A stretch of 64,000 bases of DNA from Rhodococcus tibetensis (GCF_024438035.1 NZ_JANFQF010000006.1:1-64000), one strand, 5' to 3'; numbered from the stretch's first letter, positions 7,049-19,494 are shown. Program-made: numbers and translations. The notes: generated by a model from the letters alone, not told the origin.

Positions 7049-8012
7049 CGTGCGCACCTCCACCGGCGACCTGTGCAAGAAGGTGATCGACGATGGGTTC
7101 GAGCACCGCAAGTCCGTCCTTCACTCCGCCCGGTGAGCCGGGGAGATTCACGATCACTGTGCCGTTCGACACACCGGCGAGTCCCCGGCTCAGCGACGCA
7201 TGTGGGGTCACCGTGGTTCCGCGGTTGCGAATGGCATCCGCCACGCCCGGCAGTTCGCGGTCGAGTACGGCCCGGGTGGCTTCGGGCGTCGCGTCCGTGG
7301 GGGAGACGCCCGTTCCGCCCGTCGTGATGATCAGTGCCGGATTACCGGACAGCGCGTCCGTGATGCCGGCCGCGATGTCGGCGTCGGCGTAGATCAGGGG
7401 GCCGCGCGTTCGAAACCCGCGTTCATCGAGCCAGGCCGCGATGGCCGGACCGGTCGTGTCCTCCCGTGTGCCCGCCGCACCACCTGTGGAGGCGACCAGG
7501 ACCGCGGCGGTTCGCCCTGTCGGCGCGGTCGATTCGGGTGCCCGCTCCCTGGTCCAGTGGCCGCGCTTGCCGCCGTCCTTGGTGAGTAAGCGGACACCGT
7601 CCAGGGTGGCAGCGGGATCGACGGCCTTGATCATGTCGTGCAGCGTCAGCCCGGCCACCGCCACCGCGGTCAGTGCTTCCATCTCGACGCCGGTCGGCCC
7701 TTTCGTCTTCGCCGTCGCCTCGATCGTGATGGCGTCGTCGACGAATCCGAACTCCACCGTGACCGACGACAGCGCGAGCTGGTGGCACAACGGAATCAGC
7801 TCGGAGGTCTTCTTCGCACCCGAGATACCGGCGATCCGGGCCGTGGCAAGTACATCAGCCTTGGGAAGGTCGTCGGCCCGGACGAGTTCGATCACCTCGG
7901 GGGTAGTGACGAGCCGTCCTTCCGCCACGGCGGTCCTGGTGGTGTCGGCTTTCGCGCTCACATCGACCATGCGGGCGCGACCCTCACTGTCGAGGTGGGT
8001 CAGATCGCTCAT
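7041..8012 (-). CDS. Bifunctional MoaC-MogA fusion, molybdenum cofactor synthesis
   Basis: 323 residues formed by two enzymes in one chain. Residues 1 to about 155 are MoaC (cyclic pyranopterin monophosphate synthase): MVDVSAK, SELIPLCHQ, GVEMEALTAVAVAGLTLHDMIKA and TKDGGKRGHW. After a short linker, residues about 165-320 are a MogA/MoaB-type molybdopterin adenylyltransferase with TTGGTGVSPTDATPEAT and NLPGSPGGVKDGL. The two act at early and late steps of the pathway. ATG 8012 overlaps the moeA stop by 4 bases (ATGA), so it is preferred to the upstream in-frame extension. Fusions of these domains are known, so this is probably not an assembly error. Confidence 0.93.
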   Translation of the reverse strand: MSDLTHLDSEGRARMVDVSAKADTTRTAVAEGRLVTTPEVIELVRADDLPKADVLATARIAGISGAKKTSELIPLCHQLALSSVTVEFGFVDDAITIEATAKTKGPTGVEMEALTAVAVAGLTLHDMIKAVDPAATLDGVRLLTKDGGKRGHWTRERAPESTAPTGRTAAVLVASTGGAAGTREDTTGPAIAAWLDERGFRTRGPLIYADADIAAGITDALSGNPALIITTGGTGVSPTDATPEATRAVLDRELPGVADAIRNRGTTVTPHASLSRGLAGVSNGTVIVNLPGSPGGVKDGLAVLEPIVDHLLAQVAGGGAHDE

Positions 8013-9193
8013 AGGGGAATCACCTTCACGAGTTGGCCGGCGTCGAGCGCGGTGACATCGGCGGGGATGTCGACGAGGACATCCGCCCACGCCATCGCTG
8101 CCACGAGATGTGAGCCCGGACCGGCGACGAGCTCGACCCCGGCGTCCGTACGGCGTGCGCGGAGGAACTGCCGCTTTCCCCGCACGGAAGTGAGTGGCGC
8201 TGCGAGCGGCATCTCCACGATCTCCGTCGGGGGGAGTCCTGCTGCGCGGCGAATTTCCGGACGTGCGAAAACCTCGAAGGAGACGAGTGTGCTCACGGGA
8301 TTGCCGGGGAAGTTCAACACCGGGACGCTGTCGACCACGGCTGTCCCCTGGGGTCCGCCCGGCTGCATCGCCACGTGACCGAAGTGAGCGCCGAGCGGGG
8401 AGAGGGTTTCCTTGACCACCTCGAAGTCGCCCATCGACACACCGCCGGACGTGAGTACGAGGTCGGCGGTGAGGATCGCCTCGGCGAGAAGGGTGCGGAA
8501 CTCGGCCGGATCGTCGCTGCTGCGGGCGATCGAAACCACCTCCGCGCCGTTGGCGCGTGCACTCGACGCCAGAGCGATGCCGTTCGAGTCGTAGATTTCG
8601 CCCGGGCGCAGTGCGATTCCCGCATCGACGAGTTCGGCGCCGGTGGTGATCACCGCGACACGAGGCCGCGGGCGCACCGGGACGCGCTGCAGGCCGACGG
8701 CGGCGAGTACGGCGATGTGGCGGGCCCCGAGAAGGCTTCCGGCGGCGAGAAGAAGAGTTCCCGCCCGGACATCGCTGCCGCGCTCCCGCACGAATTCACC
8801 TGCTGATCGGCTTCTTTCGATTCGAACCCTGCCGTCTGAGGTGTCCGTGTCCTCGACGGGAACGATTGCGTCCGCGCCCTCCGGAACCGGTGCTCCGGTC
8901 ATGATCCGGTAGGCCGTGCCGGGACGGTGAGCGACAGGTTCAGCAGGTCCGGCCGCGATCACCCCCCGCACCGGGAGCATCACCGGGACCGACGTGATGG
9001 ACGCGGCGTCGACGGCGTACCCGTCCATCTGGGAGTTCCGGAACAGGGGTAGATCGACGGGAGAGTGGATGTCGGCGGCGAGGGCGCGTCCCAGCGCCTC
9101 ACCGAGCGGGATCTCCTCGCCGGGTCGCGTATGGAGCGGTGTAAGAAGGTCGGCGACGTGCTGAGCATGCTGCTCTACCGTCCGCGTGGTCAC
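8009..9193 (-). CDS. moeA: Molybdopterin molybdenumtransferase MoeA
   Basis: 394 residues. MoeA inserts molybdate into adenylylated molybdopterin, the product of the MogA domain encoded next. Segments seen: [13 protein letters not shown] near residue 50, [18 protein letters not shown] near 97, TTGAELVD near 185, YDSNG near 203, [15 protein letters not shown] near 247 and NFPGNPVS near 293. GTG 9193 is chosen because GGAGG precedes it by 6 bases; longer in-frame starts lack that signal. A -10 box TAGGAT (minus strand, 9219-9224) would give a leader of about 19 bases. The gene heads a three-gene operon transcribed away from moaA. Confidence 0.93.
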   Translation of the reverse strand: MTTRTVEQHAQHVADLLTPLHTRPGEEIPLGEALGRALAADIHSPVDLPLFRNSQMDGYAVDAASITSVPVMLPVRGVIAAGPAEPVAHRPGTAYRIMTGAPVPEGADAIVPVEDTDTSDGRVRIERSRSAGEFVRERGSDVRAGTLLLAAGSLLGARHIAVLAAVGLQRVPVRPRPRVAVITTGAELVDAGIALRPGEIYDSNGIALASSARANGAEVVSIARSSDDPAEFRTLLAEAILTADLVLTSGGVSMGDFEVVKETLSPLGAHFGHVAMQPGGPQGTAVVDSVPVLNFPGNPVSTLVSFEVFARPEIRRAAGLPPTEIVEMPLAAPLTSVRGKRQFLRARRTDAGVELVAGPGSHLVAAMAWADVLVDIPADVTALDAGQLVKVIPL

Positions 9194-9306
9194 GACGTTC
9201 CTCCGGCCATGGTTACCAATCCTATCCACGGCGGCCCTGCGCACCGCCGTACGGCACCGATCACCGCATCGCGTCATACTGGACGGATGCTGGCAAAGGC
9301 AACGCG
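9194..9306. promoter_or_regulatory. Divergent moeA/moaA promoter with a 7-codon leader frame
   Basis: Leftward, TAGGAT at 9219-9224 serves moeA. Rightward, CATACT at 9275-9280 would start RNA at 9287, exactly on an ATG. That ATG opens a 7-codon frame (MLAKATR, 9287-9310) whose TGA overlaps the moaA ATG as ATGA (9307-9310). AAAGG at 9295-9299 inside it could also act as the ribosome site of moaA. Confidence 0.5.
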
Positions 9307-10362
9307 ATGACGATGGTGGAGATGGGCATCCCCACCGTGCGGTCGTCCGTTTCACTGGCGGGCCGCCCGGACGTCGGGCACCTCGTCGACAAGTTCGGCC
9401 GGGTAGCCCGCGACCTTCGCGTGTCGATCACCGAGAAGTGTTCGTTGCGCTGCACCTATTGCATGCCTGAGGAAGGCCTGCCCGCCATCCCGGCGCACAA
9501 TCTGCTCACGGCCGACGAGATCATCCGCCTGGTCGGAATCGCGGTGCATCTGCTCGGGGTGCGGGAGGTCCGGTTCACCGGCGGTGAACCGCTGATGCGC
9601 GCCGACCTCGAAGCCATGATCGCCGGGTGCGCCGAACGGGTTCCAGGTGTGCCGCTGTCGATGACCACAAATGCCGTGGGGCTCGAACACCGGGCCGCCG
9701 CACTCGCCCGGGCAGGCCTCACCCGCGTCAACGTCTCTCTCGACTCGATCGATCGCAAGCACTTCGCCCGGCTCACGCGGCGCGATCGGCTGCCGTCGGT
9801 GATCGCCGGAATCCGTGCGGCCGCCGATGCGGGCCTGGCGCCGCTCAAGATCAATGCAGTCCTGATGCCGGAAACACTCGCGGGCGCCGCCGACCTCCTC
9901 GAATGGTGCCTCACTGAGGGAATCGCGCTTCGCTTCATCGAGGAGATGCCCCTCGACGCCGACCACGAGTGGGCGCGTGAGCAGATGGTGTCCGCCGACC
10001 GCTTGCTCTCGGTTCTCGGTGAGCGGTTCACTCTTGTGGAACACGGCCGGGAGGACGCGTCCGCACCGGCGGAGGAGTGGCTGGTGAACGGGGGTCCTGC
10101 CACGGTGGGGATCATTGCGTCCGTCACCCGCTCGTTCTGTTCCGATTGCGACCGCACCCGTCTCACCGCCGAGGGAACGGTACGGTCGTGCCTGTTCAGT
10201 GACCAGGAGGTCGACCTTCGGGGGGCTCTGCGCTCGGGAGCCGGGGACGAAGACCTCGCGCGGTTGTGGCGTGGGGCGATGTGGAACAAGTGGGCAGGGC
10301 ACGGGATCAACGCGGACGGCTTCGCGCCTCCGCAACGCAGCATGGGAGCTATCGGTGGTTGA
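9307..10362 (+). CDS. moaA: GTP 3',8-cyclase MoaA (radical SAM)
   Basis: 351 residues. MoaA starts molybdenum cofactor synthesis by converting GTP to 3',8-cyclo-GTP. The radical SAM cluster is C45-C49-C52 (CSLRCTYC), followed by FTGGEPLMR near 90 and a serine-rich SAM-binding region. The second [4Fe-4S] site that holds GTP is formed by CSDC near 279 and SC near 296, with the conserved RxR ([10 protein letters not shown]). The chain ends in Gly-Gly, as functional MoaA proteins do. The start is taken at ATG 9307, coupled to the upstream short frame. moaD overlaps its end by 8 bases. Confidence 0.95.
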   Translation: MTMVEMGIPTVRSSVSLAGRPDVGHLVDKFGRVARDLRVSITEKCSLRCTYCMPEEGLPAIPAHNLLTADEIIRLVGIAVHLLGVREVRFTGGEPLMRADLEAMIAGCAERVPGVPLSMTTNAVGLEHRAAALARAGLTRVNVSLDSIDRKHFARLTRRDRLPSVIAGIRAAADAGLAPLKINAVLMPETLAGAADLLEWCLTEGIALRFIEEMPLDADHEWAREQMVSADRLLSVLGERFTLVEHGREDASAPAEEWLVNGGPATVGIIASVTRSFCSDCDRTRLTAEGTVRSCLFSDQEVDLRGALRSGAGDEDLARLWRGAMWNKWAGHGINADGFAPPQRSMGAIGG

Positions 10363-10615
10363 GACGGGAACAGGCATCTCGGTGCGGTACTTCGCGGCGG
10401 CCGCCGACGCCGCCGGGTGCACGAAGGAAACCCTCGACCTGCCGGTGGACGCCCCGCTCGGTCGGGTGAAATCCGCCCTCGTCGCCAAGTACGGCGCCGA
10501 TATGGAGAAAGTGCTGTCGGTGGCCGCCTTCCTCGTGGATTCCGAGCTCACGCGCGACCTCACGCGTACCGCCGGACACCAGGTGGACGTCCTGCCGCCG
10601 TTCGCGGGAGGTTAG
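10355..10615 (+). CDS. moaD: Molybdopterin synthase sulfur carrier subunit MoaD
   Basis: 86 residues with the ubiquitin-like beta-grasp fold ([20 protein letters not shown] at the start) and the essential C-terminal Gly-Gly (PPFAGG). The terminal glycine is thiocarboxylated and feeds sulfur to MoaE (6635-7048). GTG 10355 is selected because GGGAG stands 7-8 bases upstream inside the end of moaA and because it begins the conserved domain. It is cotranscribed with moaA and convergent with the dehydrogenase gene at 10643. Confidence 0.93.
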   Translation: MVETGTGISVRYFAAAADAAGCTKETLDLPVDAPLGRVKSALVAKYGADMEKVLSVAAFLVDSELTRDLTRTAGHQVDVLPPFAGG

Positions 10616-10642
10616 TCCCGGCTCGCGGCACTCCGGGCCCGA

Positions 10643-11422
10643 TCAGGCAGTCGTCGTGTCGGCCAACCACTGGTCGAAGGTGATCGATCCGAACTCGTTC
10701 TCCGGAACCAGATTTCGCCCCGCCCTCAGGAAGGCGCCCAATGCGCCCGGCAGCGGGACGTCGAGGACGAGCCCGTGCGCGCCCCTGGCCTTCTTCCATG
10801 CCACGACGAGTTCACGAGCTGTGCGGACTTCCGGGCCGCCGATGGTGATCGGGCCCTCGGGCGCCGGGTCGGTGGACAGGGCGGCGTCCACCAGAGCCAG
10901 CGCGACATCGCGTGTGTCGATCGTCTGGAACCGCGTCCTGGCGAACGCCGGAATCACCCCGACACGGCTCGGCGGCTTCGCGACCATGGGGATGAAATCG
11001 TGAAACTGTGTGGCGCGCACGATGACCGTCTCGACCGGCGAGTTCTCGTAGACGCGTTCCTGCCTGCGTTTGGCCTGGTAGTAAGCGAACTCGCCGCCGT
11101 CGACGTTGGCGATGGAGAGCAGAACCGCGCGTCGCACGCCCGCCCCGTCTGCTGTCGCGAGCAGATTGGTAGCGCCCTCGTCCAGCACGGCGCGAGTGCG
11201 TCGGGTCTTGCCGTCGGTCGTGTCCACCACCACGTCGACTCCGTCCAGCGCGTCGGCCAGCCCCTCGCCAGTCACCAGGTCACCGTGGACATGAACGATC
11301 TCGGTGCCTGGTGCACCACCGTGCCGGGTCAGGACACGGACCGAGTGCCCGCGGGCAAGGAACTCCTTGACCACTTGCCTGCCCGCGGTACCGGAGCCGC
11401 CCGCGACCAGAACCTGGGTCAC
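10643..11422 (-). CDS. NmrA-type NAD(P)-binding protein
   Basis: 259 residues of the atypical short-chain dehydrogenase group. The Rossmann motif is VAGGSGTAGRQVV at residues 6-18, and YYQAKRRQE at about 114 takes the place of the usual YxxxK. Similar proteins act as NAD(P)H sensors or as reductases of quinones and other small molecules, and the substrate cannot be told here. The GTG start lies 4 bases after the nadE stop, so the two are probably one operon, which may hint at a link to NAD(P) level. Its 3' end faces moaD across 27 bases. Confidence 0.8.
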   Translation of the reverse strand: MTQVLVAGGSGTAGRQVVKEFLARGHSVRVLTRHGGAPGTEIVHVHGDLVTGEGLADALDGVDVVVDTTDGKTRRTRAVLDEGATNLLATADGAGVRRAVLLSIANVDGGEFAYYQAKRRQERVYENSPVETVIVRATQFHDFIPMVAKPPSRVGVIPAFARTRFQTIDTRDVALALVDAALSTDPAPEGPITIGGPEVRTARELVVAWKKARGAHGLVLDVPLPGALGAFLRAGRNLVPENEFGSITFDQWLADTTTA

Positions 11423-11426
11423 CAGA

Positions 11427-12266
11427 TCACCGCCACCAGGTGTCGAGAGGTGTGACGGGCACCGTGCGTTTGTGGCGCGTGTTCAGATACATGGTCTCGA
11501 GCTTCTCGGCGACGTCGGGGGAAACGTCCTTGCCCTCGAGATAGTCGTCGATCTGTGCGTACGTCAGCCCGAGGGCCTCCTCGTCGGGGATGGCGGGGCG
11601 GTCGTCCTCGAGATCGGCGGTGGGCACCTTCTTCCAGGTGGTCTCCGGTGCTCCCAGTTCCTGGAGCAGGGCCCCACCCTGACGCTTGGAGAGGCCGGTC
11701 AGCGGAGTGACGTCCACGCCGCCGTCGCCGTACTTGGTGAAGAACCCGGTGATGGCCTCGGCCGCATGGTCGGTGCCGAGTACGAGGTAGCCGAGCTGAC
11801 CCGCGATCGAATACTGGATGACCATGCGCTCACGGGCCTTGATGTTGCCGCGAACGAAATCGCGGAGTTCGCCGCCGTCACCGAGAATGTCCCGCAGGGC
11901 CGAGGCCGATTCCTTCGCGGTGGCGTCGGCGCCGGGCTTGACGTTGACCGACACCGATCGGTCGGGCTCGATGAACTTCAGCGCGATCTGGGCGTCCGAC
12001 TCGTCCGCCTGCGTGCCGTAGGGGAGACGAACAGCGATGAACTCGGCCTCGTGTCCCTCCTCGCGTAATTCGCTCGCCGCAAGCTGGGCGAGGCGCCCGA
12101 CGAGTGTGCTGTCCTGGCCGCCGCTGATGCCCAGGACGAATCCCTTCGCGGGCGTCGACAGGAGGTACTCCTTCAGGAACTGGACGCGCGTGCGAATTTC
12201 CTTCGCCGCGTCGATGGTGGGCTTGGCACCGAGCTCCTCGAGTATCTGCGCACGTAGATTCGCCAT
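11427..12266 (-). CDS. nadE: NH3-dependent NAD+ synthetase NadE
   Basis: 279 residues, close to the ~275 of E. coli NadE, so it is the short ammonia-using form without a glutaminase domain. It adenylates nicotinic acid adenine dinucleotide and amidates it to NAD+. The PP-loop SGGQDSTL is near residue 47. [37 protein letters not shown] and PLTGLSKRQ follow in the order typical of the family. ATG 12266 begins [13 protein letters not shown]; the upstream in-frame sequence is not protein-like. It is probably the first gene of an operon with the NmrA-type gene. Confidence 0.95.
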   Translation of the reverse strand: MANLRAQILEELGAKPTIDAAKEIRTRVQFLKEYLLSTPAKGFVLGISGGQDSTLVGRLAQLAASELREEGHEAEFIAVRLPYGTQADESDAQIALKFIEPDRSVSVNVKPGADATAKESASALRDILGDGGELRDFVRGNIKARERMVIQYSIAGQLGYLVLGTDHAAEAITGFFTKYGDGGVDVTPLTGLSKRQGGALLQELGAPETTWKKVPTADLEDDRPAIPDEEALGLTYAQIDDYLEGKDVSPDVAEKLETMYLNTRHKRTVPVTPLDTWWR

Positions 12267-12333
12267 GCCAGAAACTGTAGCGAGTGGGGAGGTTCGATGC
12301 AGAGGTTGGGAAGGCCCGGGTACGGTTCCGCGC

Positions 12334-12885
12334 ATGAGCAGATCGGACATCCTCGTCGTCAGTGCCACGAAGGCAGAGGCTGTGCATGTCCCGCCGGAGT
12401 TCGACGTGCTGATCACAGGCATCGGGAAGGTGAGCGCGGCCGTAGCCGTCGCAAATGCGCTCGCCGACTACCCGTCGTCGCAGAAGCCGCTCGTGGTCAA
12501 CATCGGCACCGCAGGCGCGCTGCACGAACACCACAGTGGTCTCTTCGTGCCGTCGATCGTGCTCAACCACGACATCAGCGGCAATGCCATCCGGGCCCTG
12601 GGGCACGAGGTGGCGGACCGCCTGGACATACCGGAGGGGGACGGTTCGGTGCTGGCCACCGGTGACGTCTTCGTATCGGACGCGGCGGTGCGGGACGTGC
12701 TTGCGGGGCGGGCCGATCTCGTCGACATGGAGGGTTTTGCCGTCGCCTACGCGTGCGCGCGGGCAGGGGTCCGATGCCGCTTGGTCAAGCACGTCAGCGA
12801 TACCGCCGACGACTCGGCGCTCGACTGGCCGGCGCGCATCGACGCCAGCGCCAGGGGACTGGCGCAGTGGCTGCAGGCCCTGTGA
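12334..12885 (+). CDS. Purine nucleosidase of the MTA/SAH nucleosidase group
   Basis: 183 residues of the nucleoside phosphorylase fold. [17 protein letters not shown] near residue 27, [10 protein letters not shown] near 54, [10 protein letters not shown] near 108 and [16 protein letters not shown] near 131 match 5'-methylthioadenosine/S-adenosylhomocysteine nucleosidases, including the Glu and Asp (SDTADD) that act on the purine. It is about 50 residues shorter than E. coli Mtn, as several actinobacterial members are, so the exact substrate is uncertain. TACGGT at 12321-12326 lies 8 bases before the ATG, suggesting a leaderless mRNA. It is divergent from nadE. Confidence 0.8.
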   Translation: MSRSDILVVSATKAEAVHVPPEFDVLITGIGKVSAAVAVANALADYPSSQKPLVVNIGTAGALHEHHSGLFVPSIVLNHDISGNAIRALGHEVADRLDIPEGDGSVLATGDVFVSDAAVRDVLAGRADLVDMEGFAVAYACARAGVRCRLVKHVSDTADDSALDWPARIDASARGLAQWLQAL

Positions 12886-12888
12886 CCC

Positions 12889-13488
12889 TCAGGCGCGGGT
12901 GACGCGCCTGACGAGATCCGCCCAGGCCGCCTCGAGCCGCTCGGTCGACATCCCGAGGTCGCGAAGTTCGTGGAGTACGAGTGTCGCCTCGAGTGGAGCA
13001 AGCAGCGAACACGCGAGCAGTTCGTGATCACCTTTCACGCCGGCCTCGCGGAGCAGCGACATGACGTGCGTGACCGAGACGGCCCGTGCGGGGGCCGCGA
13101 AACGGATGCCCGGAGAGTTCTCCGCGGCCCTCTGGACCTCGCCCTCGACCTGGACGGTGGCGATGCGGGCCCGGCCGTACGCGATGAGCCGTTCGACCGG
13201 ATCGGCGCCCGGCCCCAGCGGTGGCGGTCCGAACATGAACGCTTGCTGGAGTTCGCGTTCGGAGTGATCGAGGAGCGCGAGCATGAGGCCCGAGCGGCTT
13301 CCGAATCGCCGGAAAACTGTGCCTTTGCCCACACCGGCCCTGCAGGCGACGGCGTCCATCGTCACCGCGTCGACGCCGCGCTCGGCCACGAGGAGGGCCG
13401 CTGCATCGAGCAGGAGCCGTCGATTACGCGCGGCATCACCCCGTTCGGGTGGATCGACCCCGATCTGGGGCAGGAGGAGTCGGGTCAC
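12889..13488 (-). CDS. TetR-family transcriptional regulator
   Basis: 199 residues. The N-terminal helix-turn-helix spans about residues 22-68: RRLLLDAAALLVAERG, then DAVACRAGVGKGTVFRRFGSR. The C-terminal ligand domain is variable and the ligand unknown. It is divergent from an FMN reductase gene, and a 22-bp palindrome lies in the 99-base gap (13515-13536), so it probably represses itself and the reductase. The start is GTG at 13488. The gene is convergent with the nucleosidase gene (3 bases between stops). Confidence 0.9.
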   Translation of the reverse strand: MTRLLLPQIGVDPPERGDAARNRRLLLDAAALLVAERGVDAVTMDAVACRAGVGKGTVFRRFGSRSGLMLALLDHSERELQQAFMFGPPPLGPGADPVERLIAYGRARIATVQVEGEVQRAAENSPGIRFAAPARAVSVTHVMSLLREAGVKGDHELLACSLLAPLEATLVLHELRDLGMSTERLEAAWADLVRRVTRA

Positions 13489-13514
13489 GGCGCAATCCTA
13501 CCGCGATGGGAATA

Positions 13515-13536
13515 TAAGTGGACCACGGTCCGTTTA
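13515..13536. promoter_or_regulatory. Palindromic operator between TetR and FMN reductase genes
   Basis: TAAGTGGACC, two bases, then GGTCCGTTTA: eight of ten arm positions are complementary. Size and position fit a TetR-family operator controlling both divergent genes. Confidence 0.65.
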
Positions 13537-13587
13537 GTTGATATACCTGTTCCCGAGACACCCACCGCACCATCGAAGGAAATTCAC

Positions 13588-14151
13588 ATGTCGCAGACCA
13601 ACATCCTCGTACTCGTCGGCAGCCTCCGCGCCGCGTCGGTCAACCGTCAGCTCGCCGAGACGGCAGTCTCGGTCGCTCCCGAAGGTGCGGACGTCACGGT
13701 GTTCGACGGACTCGGCGAGGTGCCCTTCTACAACGAAGACATCGACGTCGCCGGTTCCCTCCCCGCTGTCGAGGCGTTGCGTGACGCCGCGGGCCGCGCC
13801 GACGCGCTCCTCATCCTGACCCCCGAGTACAACGGCACGATTCCCGCCGTGCTCAAGAACGCCATCGATTGGATCTCCCGTCCCTACGGAACCGGCGCCG
13901 TCAAGGACAAGCCGGTCGCCGTCATCAGCGCGTCGCCCAGCGGCAACGGCGCGCAGTGGGCGCACGAGGACACCCGCAAGGCCGTCCGGATCGCCGGCGG
14001 CAAGGTGCTCGAGGACGTCACCCTCGCCATCGGCGGCACCATCGACAAGTTCGGTGACCGCCACCCGCGGGAAAACGCCGAGGTCGCGCAGCAGGTCGCC
14101 GACGTCGTGACCAGCCTGGTGGACGCCACCAAGCAGCTCGTCGACGCCTGA
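13588..14151 (+). CDS. NADPH-dependent FMN reductase / quinone reductase
   Basis: 187 residues with a flavodoxin-like fold. LVGSLRAASVNRQLAE (residues 8-23) is the FMN phosphate loop, LTPEYNGTIPAVLKNAIDWISRP (from about 77) is the family signature, and SPSGNGAQWA follows near 115. Enzymes of this group pass electrons from NAD(P)H to FMN, quinones or chromate and often protect against electrophiles. ATG 13588 has GAAGGA 7 bases upstream. The divergent TetR gene and shared palindrome suggest induction by a small compound, perhaps a quinone. The true substrate is unknown. Confidence 0.88.
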   Translation: MSQTNILVLVGSLRAASVNRQLAETAVSVAPEGADVTVFDGLGEVPFYNEDIDVAGSLPAVEALRDAAGRADALLILTPEYNGTIPAVLKNAIDWISRPYGTGAVKDKPVAVISASPSGNGAQWAHEDTRKAVRIAGGKVLEDVTLAIGGTIDKFGDRHPRENAEVAQQVADVVTSLVDATKQLVDA

Positions 14152-14172
14152 GTGGTCCGCGGAGCGCCGTCG

Positions 14173-15003
14173 CTACAGCCCGGTTCGATCGAGTGCTGCA
14201 TCGACTGCGTCCCGCACCGCATCGAAGTCTCGACCAGCCGCCAGGGCAGAGTCCCTGGCGGCTTCTATCTGTTCGCGGAACGTCTCGTACCGCGCGACCC
14301 AGTCTTCTTTGTCGGCACGCCAATAGCCCATGACGTCATATCGCTCCGGCGGCCACCCCAGTTCATGTCGCAACCAGCGGCGAACGTCACGCGAGGTCTT
14401 CGCTTCCCCGGCGAACCACACGTATCCCGGCCCGGAGGGTCGCGACCAGCTGCGGGCGGCCTCCGCCAACCTGCTGCGCCCGGTCCCGTTGCCGCTGTCG
14501 TGCAACCAGGTGACCGTCAGGTCGGCGCCGGTGGTGAGCTGCTGCCGATCCTCGGTGGTGGTGATCTCGGCAATGACGTGCACGTGCGCCGAACCGGGCA
14601 GTTCCTCGACGATACGGCCGACGGCGGGTAGCGCCGTCATGTCCGCGACAAGAAGTTGCCATTCCTCGTCGCCGGGCGGTGCGTACCAGCCGGAGGCGGC
14701 CGAGAACCCCACGACTTCGCCCGGCGACGCCTGCAGCGCCCAGCGAACCGCAGGGCCGCCCGCGTGGACGGCGAAGTCGATGTCCATCTCGCACGCGGAC
14801 GGATCCCATCGCCGGACGGTGTAGCTCCTCTCCATGCCACCGGGCGGAAACGCGAGCAGTAGCCGCTCGTCGGGCGCTCCACTCGACTCGAATCGCGTGA
14901 GGTCGCCGCCCGACAGTGTGATCCTCTGCATGTTCGGCGTGATTCTCTCCGTGCGGACGACGGGCGCCCAGCGGTCGGGCGGCTCGGAGGAGGGCTCGGG
15001 CAT
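14173..15003 (-). CDS. Siderophore-interacting protein (flavin ferric reductase)
   Basis: 276 residues of the SIP/ViuB family, which release iron by reducing ferric siderophores in the cytoplasm. The N-terminal FAD-binding barrel has the flavin motif RSYTVRRWD near residue 59 and VHAGGPAVRWAL near 79. The C-terminal NAD(P)H part includes ADMTALPAVGRIVEELP near 119 and VWFAGEAKTSRDVRRWLR near 195, typical of SIPs. The start ATG 15003 begins a short acidic leader. No IdeR box is obvious in front. Two iron-type binding proteins lie 5 kb away, so iron use is a shared theme. Confidence 0.88.
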   Translation of the reverse strand: MPEPSSEPPDRWAPVVRTERITPNMQRITLSGGDLTRFESSGAPDERLLLAFPPGGMERSYTVRRWDPSACEMDIDFAVHAGGPAVRWALQASPGEVVGFSAASGWYAPPGDEEWQLLVADMTALPAVGRIVEELPGSAHVHVIAEITTTEDRQQLTTGADLTVTWLHDSGNGTGRSRLAEAARSWSRPSGPGYVWFAGEAKTSRDVRRWLRHELGWPPERYDVMGYWRADKEDWVARYETFREQIEAARDSALAAGRDFDAVRDAVDAALDRTGL

Positions 15004-15446
15004 CCGCTCACGCTACCCGGGGCTCTGGCAGTTACCGGCCCGGCAAGCACCGGCGGAGTCGCGCGGGGCGTCCACTGCTGCGTGCGCTGGGATTGCCGGT
15101 GACGGTGCAGAGGTGACGTAGGCTCGTCGGGCTCGGGTGCGCGAACCTCCCCGACGGGAGCGATTCAGGTCACGCCGAAAATGTGATGTGCAACACGCCG
15201 ACGGTGTCACGAATTTTGCGGTCCGGCGGAGGTCGACCAGGGAATTTCATCGATGTGACTCACAACATCTCGGGTTAAGTGTTTCTGTCGGCCACTAGGT
15301 GTAGTGTCTTGAGCACTGAGAGACCACTACGGGAATCGGCTCGGTGAACCCCTCCGCTGGGGTGACCGTCCTCTCGATCAGGGGAGATCTCGGGTGCTGA
15401 ACACACACTTCGTCAGCTCCATTTTCGGCAGTGGAAAGAGGGACTC
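15004..15446. other. Long regulatory gap between the SIP gene and nrdH
   Basis: 443 bases without a convincing gene. It holds a NrdR-like box (15292-15307). It then has a GC-rich leader with a hairpin formed by ACCCC and GGGGT at about 15348-15363, and a GGGGAGATCTCGGG segment at about 15381. GTGGAAAGAGGGA shortly before the nrdH ATG is its ribosome site. The distance between the NrdR-like box and nrdH leaves a leader of roughly 100-130 bases. Confidence 0.5.
15292..15307. promoter_or_regulatory. NrdR-like box upstream of nrdHIEF
   Basis: CCACTAGGTGTAGTGT contains the perfect inverted repeat CACTA and TAGTG around GGTG (15293-15306). It resembles the NrdR consensus acaCwAtATaTwGtgt found before ribonucleotide reductase operons. 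NrdR usually uses two boxes about three helical turns apart, and I see only one good copy. Confidence 0.5.
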
Positions 15447-15680
15447 ATGAGCATCACCGTCTACACCAAGCCCGCTTGCGTTCAGTGCAATGCCACCTAC
15501 CGGGCCCTCGACAAGGCGGGTATCGAGTACGCCGTCGTCGACATCACCGAAGATCCCGAGGCTCGGGACTACGTCATGGCGCTGGGATACCTGCAGGCGC
15601 CTGTGGTCGTGGCCGGTGACGAGCACTGGTCGGGCTTCCGGCCCGATCGCATCAAGACCCTCTCGGCAAACGCTGCTTGA
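15447..15680 (+). CDS. nrdH: Glutaredoxin-like electron donor NrdH
   Basis: 77 residues with the redox-active CVQC at 11-14 in the context VYTKPACVQCNATYRALDK. The C-terminal part carries WSGFRPDRI, the NrdH signature that allows reduction by thioredoxin reductase rather than glutathione. NrdH reduces the disulfide left in NrdE after each ribonucleotide turnover. AAGAGGGA lies 5-6 bases before the ATG. It is the first gene of the nrdHIEF operon. Confidence 0.96.
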   Translation: MSITVYTKPACVQCNATYRALDKAGIEYAVVDITEDPEARDYVMALGYLQAPVVVAGDEHWSGFRPDRIKTLSANAA

Positions 15681-16202
15681 AGCGACCCGATCGCACCGTC
15701 CCAGCGCGAGGGCGAGCCGGTTCCGGGGCAGCACTGACCGACAGTTTCGATCGAGATGGTGAGCGCCGATGACCTCGCTGGTGTATTTCTCCAGTGCCTC
15801 GGAGAACACGCACCGATTCGTTCAGCGGCTCGGGATGCCTGCGACACGGATACCCATCCATGACCGCGAAGGCGCCTTCGAGGTGCACGAGCCCTATGTC
15901 CTGATCCTCCCCACGTATGGAGGCGGGACCACGGCGACGGGCAGGGACACCAGTTACGTCCCGAAGCAGGTCATCCGATTTCTCAACAATCCACACAACA
16001 GGTCGCTGATCCGAGCCGTGATCGCGGCGGGAAACACCAATTTCGGTGAGTCCTATTGCTTTGCAGGAAACATCATTTCTCAGAAGTGTCACGTTCCCTA
16101 CCTCTACCGCTTCGAACTCATGGGCACAGCCGAAGACGTCGAACGGGTGAAGGTCGGTCTGGGTGAATTCTGGGATCACTTAGACGACAAGGAGCAGGAG
16201 CT

Positions 16203-19431
<3,229 letters not shown>

Positions 19432-19443
19432 CAGCGTTCTACT

Positions 19444-19494
19444 CGCCCAATGCCTCCGCGGTGCAGTTCGACTGCATTGGTGGGGCATTGGGCG
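19444..19494. terminator. Nested bidirectional terminator between nrdF and Nudix gene
   Basis: CGCCCAATGCC at 19444-19454 pairs with GGCATTGGGCG at 19484-19494 without mismatch. Within the loop TGCAGT and ACTGCA form a second hairpin around TCG (about 19462-19476). It sits between convergent genes and could stop transcripts from both sides. Confidence 0.75.
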
